Source of the DNA: JBFXCS01 sp050181915
Lineage (GTDB): Bacteria > Actinomycetota > Thermoleophilia > Miltoncostaeales > Miltoncostaeaceae
Length of the DNA: 42,124 nt
Assembly: GCA_050181915.1 (NCBI GenBank)
Contig: JBFXCS010000006.1
Coordinates: forward strand, 1-42,124
Direction of reading: 5' to 3'
A program made the position numbers and the translations under genes. Within the stretch, counting starts at the first letter, position 1; every line of letters begins with the position of its first letter. Below, in pieces: positions 37,975 through 42,124 of the stretch. The notes under the pieces were generated by a model, which was not told the DNA's origin, did not search any database, and worked only from the letters and a program-made list of their open reading frames with translations.

Positions 37975-39696
37975 ATGCGCGCGGTTGACGCGACCCTCGC
38001 GATCCTCAAGCGGGCGGGGGTGAATGCGATCTTCGGCCTGCCGGGCGGGCCGGTGATCCCGCTGTTCGACGCCCTCCACGACGATCCGGACATCCGCACG
38101 TTCCTGGTGCGCCACGAACAGGGTGCCGGCCACATGGCCGAAGGGTACGCGAAGGTCACCGGCCGGGCCGGGGTGTGCACCGCGACGTCGGGCCCCGGGG
38201 CGACGAACCTCGTCACCCCGATCGCCGACGCCTACATGGACTCGGTGCCGCTGGTCGCGATCACCGGGCAGGTCGGCTCCACCCGGGTCGGCACCGACGC
38301 CTTCCAGGAGGCGGACATCGTCGGCATCACCCTGCCGATCGTGAAGCACTCCTACCTCATCGACGACGCCGACGACCTGCCGCGGGCCCTGTCGGAGGCC
38401 CTCCACATCGCCCAGACCGGGCGGCCCGGCCCCGTCCTGGTGGACGTCTGCGTCGACCAATGGGCCCGCGAGGTGCCCGACTACTACGACCCGGCCCCCG
38501 AGATGCCCGGCTACGCCCCCCCGGCGGGCGCCGGGCACCCCCGCCAGGTCGAGGCCGCCGCCCGCGCCCTCGCCGCCGCGGAGCGGCCCGTGATCTACGC
38601 CGGCGGCGGGATCATCAGCGGCGAGGCCTCCGGCGCCCTCACCCGGCTGTCGGAGATCACCGGGATCCCGGTGAACACCACCCTGATGGGCCTCGGCGGC
38701 TTCCCCGGCACCCACCCCCTGTTCATCGGCATGCCGGGGATGCACGGCATCGCCGCCGCGACGTACGCCTTCCAGGCCTCCGACGTCATCCTCGCCGTCG
38801 GGGTGCGGTTCGACGAGCGGGTCCTGTCGACCGTGATGAGCGAGTGGGCGCCGAACGCGAAGATCATCCACATCGACGTCGACCCGGCGGAGATCTCGAA
38901 GAACCGGGCCGCCCACATCGGCATCGCCGGCCAGGCGGCCCCCGCCCTCGAGGCGCTCGCCGCCGCCTATCAGGCCCTGCCGCAGGGCCACGACCCGGCC
39001 CGCCGGGCGTCGTGGGTCGATCAGATCGCCGGCTGGAAGCGTCAGCACCCGTATCGGATCGACCCCGACGAGAGCCGCATCCAGCCTCAGCGAGTCGTGC
39101 AGGCCGTGTACCGCATCACCCGCGGCGACGCCGTCATCTGCACCGACGTCGGTCAGCACCAGATGTGGGCCGCCCAGCACTACGCCTTCGACCGCCCGCG
39201 CCGCTGGATCACCTCCGGGGGCCTCGGGACGATGGGCTTCGGCCTGCCGGCGGCGCTCGGCGCCCAGGTCGCCCTGCCGGACGACCTGATCGTCGTCATC
39301 TCCGGCGACGGCTCCTTCGAGATGACCCTCCAGGAGCTGTCCACCGCCCAGATGTACGGCCTGCCGGTGAAGGTCGTGATCCTCAACAACGGCTACCTGG
39401 GCATGGTCCGCCAGTGGCAGGAGCTCTTCTGGGACGGCCGCTACGCCGGCTCCAGCTTCGCGCCCTTCCAGCCGAGCTTCGCGGGGATCGCCGCCGCCTA
39501 CGGCATCCACGCCGCGACGGTGCACGACCCCGGCGACCTGGACGACGCCCTCGCCGAGGCCTTCGCCACCGACGGCCCGGCGCTGGTCGACGTCCACGTC
39601 AACCCGATGGCGAAGGTCTTCCCGATGGTGCCGTCCGGCAAGGGGCCGGATGCGATCATCGTCGGCGACCCCCAGGGGGCCGCGGCGAGCTCCTAG
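37975..39696 (+). CDS. ilvB: Acetolactate synthase large-subunit-type ThDP enzyme
   Basis: A 573-residue three-domain ThDP enzyme. The catalytic Glu is in VRHEQGAGHMAEGYAKVTGR, and SGPGATNLVTPIADAYMDSV and FQEADIVGITLPIVKHSYLI follow. The middle FAD-type domain contains FPGTHPLFIGMPGMHG. The ThDP/Mg motif is GDGSFEMTLQELSTAQ with LNNGYLGMVRQWQELF. These match the catalytic subunit of acetohydroxyacid synthase, first step of branched-chain amino acid synthesis. No regulatory subunit (ilvN) or ilvC follows, which is unusual for a biosynthetic ilvB. A catabolic or alternative ThDP carboligase role is possible. The stop shares CTAG with the convergent small gene. Confidence 0.85.
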   Translation: MRAVDATLAILKRAGVNAIFGLPGGPVIPLFDALHDDPDIRTFLVRHEQGAGHMAEGYAKVTGRAGVCTATSGPGATNLVTPIADAYMDSVPLVAITGQVGSTRVGTDAFQEADIVGITLPIVKHSYLIDDADDLPRALSEALHIAQTGRPGPVLVDVCVDQWAREVPDYYDPAPEMPGYAPPAGAGHPRQVEAAARALAAAERPVIYAGGGIISGEASGALTRLSEITGIPVNTTLMGLGGFPGTHPLFIGMPGMHGIAAATYAFQASDVILAVGVRFDERVLSTVMSEWAPNAKIIHIDVDPAEISKNRAAHIGIAGQAAPALEALAAAYQALPQGHDPARRASWVDQIAGWKRQHPYRIDPDESRIQPQRVVQAVYRITRGDAVICTDVGQHQMWAAQHYAFDRPRRWITSGGLGTMGFGLPAALGAQVALPDDLIVVISGDGSFEMTLQELSTAQMYGLPVKVVILNNGYLGMVRQWQELFWDGRYAGSSFAPFQPSFAGIAAAYGIHAATVHDPGDLDDALAEAFATDGPALVDVHVNPMAKVFPMVPSGKGPDAIIVGDPQGAAASS

Positions 39697-39995
39697 TAGA
39701 ACTCGGCGATGCGGACGCCGGAGCGGATCGCCTCGGCGTCGAAGTCCATCTCCTCCTCCAGGTTCGCCGGCACCTTCGCGGGCAGGCTCACCTCGAAGTC
39801 CCCGTCATCGGTGACGTGGCTCTTGTAATACGCGCTGAAGTTGGAGATGACGAAGCCGAGCACCTCGTTCGTGTCCGGGTCGAAGTAGACCGTCAGACCC
39901 TCGCTGTTCGTGACGGCCGAGGCGTTGTCGTGGCCGCGGTAGATCTGGCGGTAGACGTCGGTGGCGGCGTCATAGTTGGGATCGGGAGAGGACAA
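39693..39995 (-). CDS. Small conserved protein, paralog of the gene at 37543
   Basis: A 100-residue protein, function unknown. YDAATDVYRQIYRG, GLTVYFDPDTNEVLGFVISN and GDFEVSLPAKV align with the protein at 37543-37878. The C-terminus has an extra acidic EEEMDFDAEAIRSGVRIAEFY-like tail. TTG 39995 is chosen because AAGGAG lies 10 nt upstream, and longer versions lack similarity. The stop overlaps the ThDP enzyme stop by CTAG. The two paralogs bracket that enzyme gene. Confidence 0.65.
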   Translation of the reverse strand: MSSPDPNYDAATDVYRQIYRGHDNASAVTNSEGLTVYFDPDTNEVLGFVISNFSAYYKSHVTDDGDFEVSLPAKVPANLEEEMDFDAEAIRSGVRIAEFY

Positions 39996-40103
39996 CGCGG
40001 CAGGCTCCTTGACGCGAGGCGCAGAACGTGTCCGGACCCTACCAAGGGCCACCCCGGCCGGCCCCGCCCCGCCGGGCGGAGATGGCGGGAGTGCACCTAT
40101 GAA

Positions 40104-40121
40104 GTCCCTGCATTTAGGGAC
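40104..40121. promoter_or_regulatory. Inverted repeat upstream of the right-hand cassette promoter
   Basis: GTCCCT-GCATTT-AGGGAC, 6-bp arms, 22 nt upstream of the -35. In a locally AT-richer stretch. Possible operator. Confidence 0.3.
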
Positions 40122-40142
40122 AAAAAGACCTCCTGCGGTGTC

Positions 40143-40172
40143 TTGACGTTCCGCTTGTGACACTGGTAGCGT
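40143..40172 (+). promoter_or_regulatory. Promoter for the thiolase-like/DUF35/ligase cassette
   Basis: TTGACG (40143-40148), 18-nt spacer, TAGCGT (40167-40172). A ~110-nt leader follows before ATG 40291. Confidence 0.55.
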
Positions 40173-40232
40173 TCGCGGGTGAGCGGGCCGCCCGGTCCGG
40201 CCTCGGCCCTGCGATGCCTCTGGTCGCCATGC

Positions 40233-40263
40233 GACCGTCGGCTGCCGACGGCTTCCGACGGTC
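40233..40263 (+). promoter_or_regulatory. Leader with two mutually exclusive hairpins
   Basis: CCGTCGG at 40235-40241 can pair with CCGACGG at 40245-40251 (3-nt loop). Alternatively the longer GACCGTCGG at 40233-40241 can pair with CCGACGGTC at 40255-40263. The leader ends with AGGAGG before ATG 40291. Regulatory role is inferred. Confidence 0.35.
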
Positions 40264-40290
40264 CCCGGTTGCCGACCACGAGGAGGATGG

Positions 40291-41520
40291 ATGAGCGAGG
40301 CCACGCCCAACGTCGCCGAAGCGCGTCGGATGCTCGGAAAGGGCATCGTGATCGCCGGGGTGGGGGAGACCGAGCAGGGAAAGCTCGACGGCCGGGGGTC
40401 CTTCCAGCTCCTCGCCGAGGTCACCAAGATCACCCTCGATGACGCCGGGATCACGCTGGACGAGGTGGACGGTCTTGTCACGGCCTTCTCCTTCGTCGAG
40501 TCGACCCTGATGCACTCGACGACGTTCGCCGACTACATCGGCCTCGCCCCCGGGTACTTCGGGTCGGTCGCCGTCGGCGGCGCCACCGCCCCGCTGATGG
40601 CGGTGCAGGCGGCGCTCGCGATCGACGCGGGCCTCGCCGAGACGGTGCTGTGCGTCCGCGGCGACAACACCCGCTCGGGCATCAGCTCCTCGGGCATGAT
40701 CGCCATGGCCCGCGAGATGAGCCACGGCGCCTACGAGGCCCCGTACGGCCTGACCACCATCGGCGGCTACGGCCTGCTCGCACAGCGCTACATGTACGAG
40801 CACAACGTGCCGCAGGAGGCCCTCGCCGCCGTCGTCGCCACCCAGTCCGAGCACGCCGCCCTCAAGTGGAACGCGATGCTCCGCGACGTCGTCACCGTCG
40901 AGGACGTCCTCAACGACCGCTGGATCGCCACCCCGTTCCACGCGATGGACTGCTCGCTGGTCTCCGATGGCGCCGCGGCCTTCCTCGTCACCACCGCCGA
41001 CCGGGCCAAGGGCATGAAGCGCACGCCCGTCTACATCACCGGCGTCGGCGAGGGCTACTCGCACCAGTACATCACCTCCGCGGCGGGGGTCGACGGGGTC
41101 CGTCAGGGTCTCGGCCGCGCCGGCCGCCGCGCGATGGAGGTCGCCGGCATCACCCCGGCCGACCTCGACGTCGCCGAGATCTACGACTCGTTCAGCTTCA
41201 CCCCGCTGATCGCGCTGGAGGGCTTCGGCATCGTCGGCCCCGGCGAGGCCGGTGACTGGGTGCTGGAGGGCAACGCCAAGCTCGGCGGGAAGCTGCCGAT
41301 GAACACCCACGGCGGTCTCATCCGTCAGGCGCACCTCGGCGCGATGCACCACATCGTCGAGGCCGTGCTGCAGCTGCGCGGCGAGGCCGACGACACCGAC
41401 CGCGGCGGCGGCAACCACCAGGTGCCCGACGCGAAGCTCGCGATCACCAACGGGTCCGGCGGGATCCTGGCGGCGACGAGCGCGCTTGTCCTGTCGAGCG
41501 AGCCGCCCTCGGCGGCCTGA
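40291..41520 (+). CDS. Thiolase-like protein lacking the nucleophilic Cys (possible Ltp2-type aldolase)
   Basis: A 409-residue thiolase-fold protein of the SCP2/lipid-transfer branch. SVAVGGATAPLMAV at about 92-105 occupies the place of the EAACGTG nucleophile of the paralog at 2218, with Gly for Cys. The C-terminal Cys motif is replaced by ITNGSGG. A His remains in IRQAHLGAMHH, and AEIYDSFSFTPLIALEGFG is conserved. Ltp2-type retro-aldolases of steroid side-chain degradation also lack thiolase cysteines and need a DUF35 partner, which follows here. So C-C bond cleavage by aldol chemistry is a reasonable guess, not proven. ATG 40291 has AGGAGG upstream. Confidence 0.85.
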   Translation: MSEATPNVAEARRMLGKGIVIAGVGETEQGKLDGRGSFQLLAEVTKITLDDAGITLDEVDGLVTAFSFVESTLMHSTTFADYIGLAPGYFGSVAVGGATAPLMAVQAALAIDAGLAETVLCVRGDNTRSGISSSGMIAMAREMSHGAYEAPYGLTTIGGYGLLAQRYMYEHNVPQEALAAVVATQSEHAALKWNAMLRDVVTVEDVLNDRWIATPFHAMDCSLVSDGAAAFLVTTADRAKGMKRTPVYITGVGEGYSHQYITSAAGVDGVRQGLGRAGRRAMEVAGITPADLDVAEIYDSFSFTPLIALEGFGIVGPGEAGDWVLEGNAKLGGKLPMNTHGGLIRQAHLGAMHHIVEAVLQLRGEADDTDRGGGNHQVPDAKLAITNGSGGILAATSALVLSSEPPSAA

Positions 41521-41537
41521 GGCCTGGGAGACGAGAG

Positions 41538-41975
41538 ATGACCGAGACCACCGCTGCGCCGTACAACAAGCCGCTCCCGGACCTGCGCCCCGAGGACGCC
41601 CCCTTCTGGGAGGGCACGCGCCAGCACAAGCTGCTGCTGCCCGCCAGCCCCGACGGGAAGGTGTTCTGGTACCCGCGCAAGCTCACCCCGGGGTCGCTCG
41701 AGCCCGTCAGCTGGGTGGAGTCGCCCGGCACCGGCGCCGTGTACACGTACTCGATCCACTACATCGGCCCGTCGAAGGCGTACAAGGGCGACCCGCCGCA
41801 CGTCGTCGCGCTGATCGAGCTGGACGAGGGCGTCCGGATGATGTCGAACCTGGTGAAGGACGAGCCGGGGTACCCGTCGATCGACCCGGCGGACGTGTCC
41901 ATCGGGATGCGCGTGCGCGTCGTGTTCCACGACGTCACCGACGAGATGACGCTGCCCAAGTTCGTCGCCGCCTAG
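41538..41975 (+). CDS. DUF35 OB-fold protein without zinc ligands
   Basis: A 145-residue DUF35-family protein. The OB-fold part is clear: GAVYTYSIHYIGPSKAYKGD, then PHVVALIELDEGVRMMSNLV and IGMRVRVVFHDVTDEMTLPK. The N-terminal zinc-ribbon region is present in outline (FWEGTRQHKLLL, FWYPRKLTPG), but the protein has no cysteine anywhere, so zinc cannot be bound as in the copy at 3391. It starts 17 nt after the thiolase-like gene with GGGAGACGAGAG upstream, and probably forms a complex with it. Confidence 0.85.
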   Translation: MTETTAAPYNKPLPDLRPEDAPFWEGTRQHKLLLPASPDGKVFWYPRKLTPGSLEPVSWVESPGTGAVYTYSIHYIGPSKAYKGDPPHVVALIELDEGVRMMSNLVKDEPGYPSIDPADVSIGMRVRVVFHDVTDEMTLPKFVAA

Positions 41976-42003
41976 CGAGAGCACGAAGGGGAACGGAGCA
42001 GAT

Positions 42004-42124
42004 ATGGGTGAGTGGAGTGATTGGTATGCGCGTGAGGATCCGACGACGTGGGTGCTGGCGGAGATCCTGAAGCGGCGGGCGGCGGAGACGCCGGATCGTG
42101 AGTACCTGAAGTTCGCGGATCGGC
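42004..42124 (+). CDS. N-terminus of an acyl-CoA ligase, 3' end outside the window
   Basis: ATG 42004 with a GAAGGGGAACGGAG purine-rich site upstream. The 40 visible residues include DPTTWVLAEILKRRAAETPD and REYLKFADR, a typical start of adenylate-forming CoA ligases. Codons end in G or T far more than elsewhere in the window, as do those in the first 100 bases of the window, which lie within a ligase gene too. It is the third gene of the right-hand cassette. Confidence 0.75.
   Translation, partial: MGEWSDWYAREDPTTWVLAEILKRRAAETPDREYLKFADR

Noticed and set aside
1..42124. tRNA, rRNA, riboswitch or insertion-sequence features
   Set aside because: Looked for by eye (cloverleaf CCA ends, transposase motifs, terminal repeats) and not found; a dedicated scan could still find a small RNA.

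Overview
The window is very GC-rich (well over 70% by eye), has strong C/G wobble preference, and is tightly packed, with many genes joined by 4-base overlaps. Lineage clues are a complete set of coenzyme F420 biosynthesis genes, -10 elements of the form TAGRNT sitting only 6-10 nt before start codons (leaderless mRNAs), and GTG/TTG/CTG starts. Together these suggest an actinobacterium, possibly a deep-branching class such as Thermoleophilia. That placement is inference. No rRNA, tRNA, IS element or CRISPR array was seen.

Layout. 1-3807 (+): the 3' part of a CaiC-like acyl-CoA ligase, then an HMG-CoA-synthase-like protein, an SCP2-type thiolase and a DUF35 zinc-ribbon/OB protein. 3815-7306 (-): a PrmA-like methyltransferase, an MFS exporter, a Sir2-like protein without its catalytic His, and an SDR. 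7353-10330: an aldehyde dehydrogenase, a duplicated-domain hypothetical protein, a cyclophilin, and an AbrB/PIN toxin-antitoxin pair. 10347-17047: GMC oxidoreductase + SDR, an acyl-CoA dehydrogenase, an excisionase-like HTH protein, a MaoC hydratase, an aminotransferase and an IclR regulator. 17228-24189: F420 biosynthesis, with cofG-cofH on the plus strand converging on cofD-cofC-cofE-fprA. 24215-28297: an EamA exporter, a fused TRAP permease and its lipoprotein binding protein. 28536-30888: two tandem acetoacetate-decarboxylase-like genes with a near-consensus promoter and a strong terminator.

30920-33770 is the most unusual part. It reads as a plasmid-type replication and partition module: a Rep-like initiator, ParA, a ribbon-helix-helix partner, a 20-bp inverted repeat with six GCATGC sites around the parA start, about ten 19-bp iterons, a perfect DnaA box and an AT-rich stretch. 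33770-37468 (-) is a MoxR ATPase with NorD/CbbO-type VWA partners. 37543-39995 is an acetolactate-synthase-type ThDP enzyme flanked by two small paralogous proteins. 40143-42124 is a second thiolase-like/DUF35/acyl-CoA-ligase cassette whose thiolase lacks the nucleophilic Cys and whose DUF35 partner has no Cys at all. The right edge ends in the 5' part of an acyl-CoA ligase and the left edge starts inside the 3' part of one. The two may be halves of one gene on a circular replicon, or two paralogs.

Functionally, most genes concern acyl-CoA and ketone/aldehyde metabolism (ligases, thiolases, ACAD, MaoC, SDRs, ALDH, ADC-like proteins), organic-acid uptake (TRAP), and F420 redox cofactor supply. 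Two genome-wide habits stand out. Four downstream genes seem to start at CTG inside a CTGA overlap with the upstream stop, and three convergent gene pairs share a CTAG stop-stop overlap.
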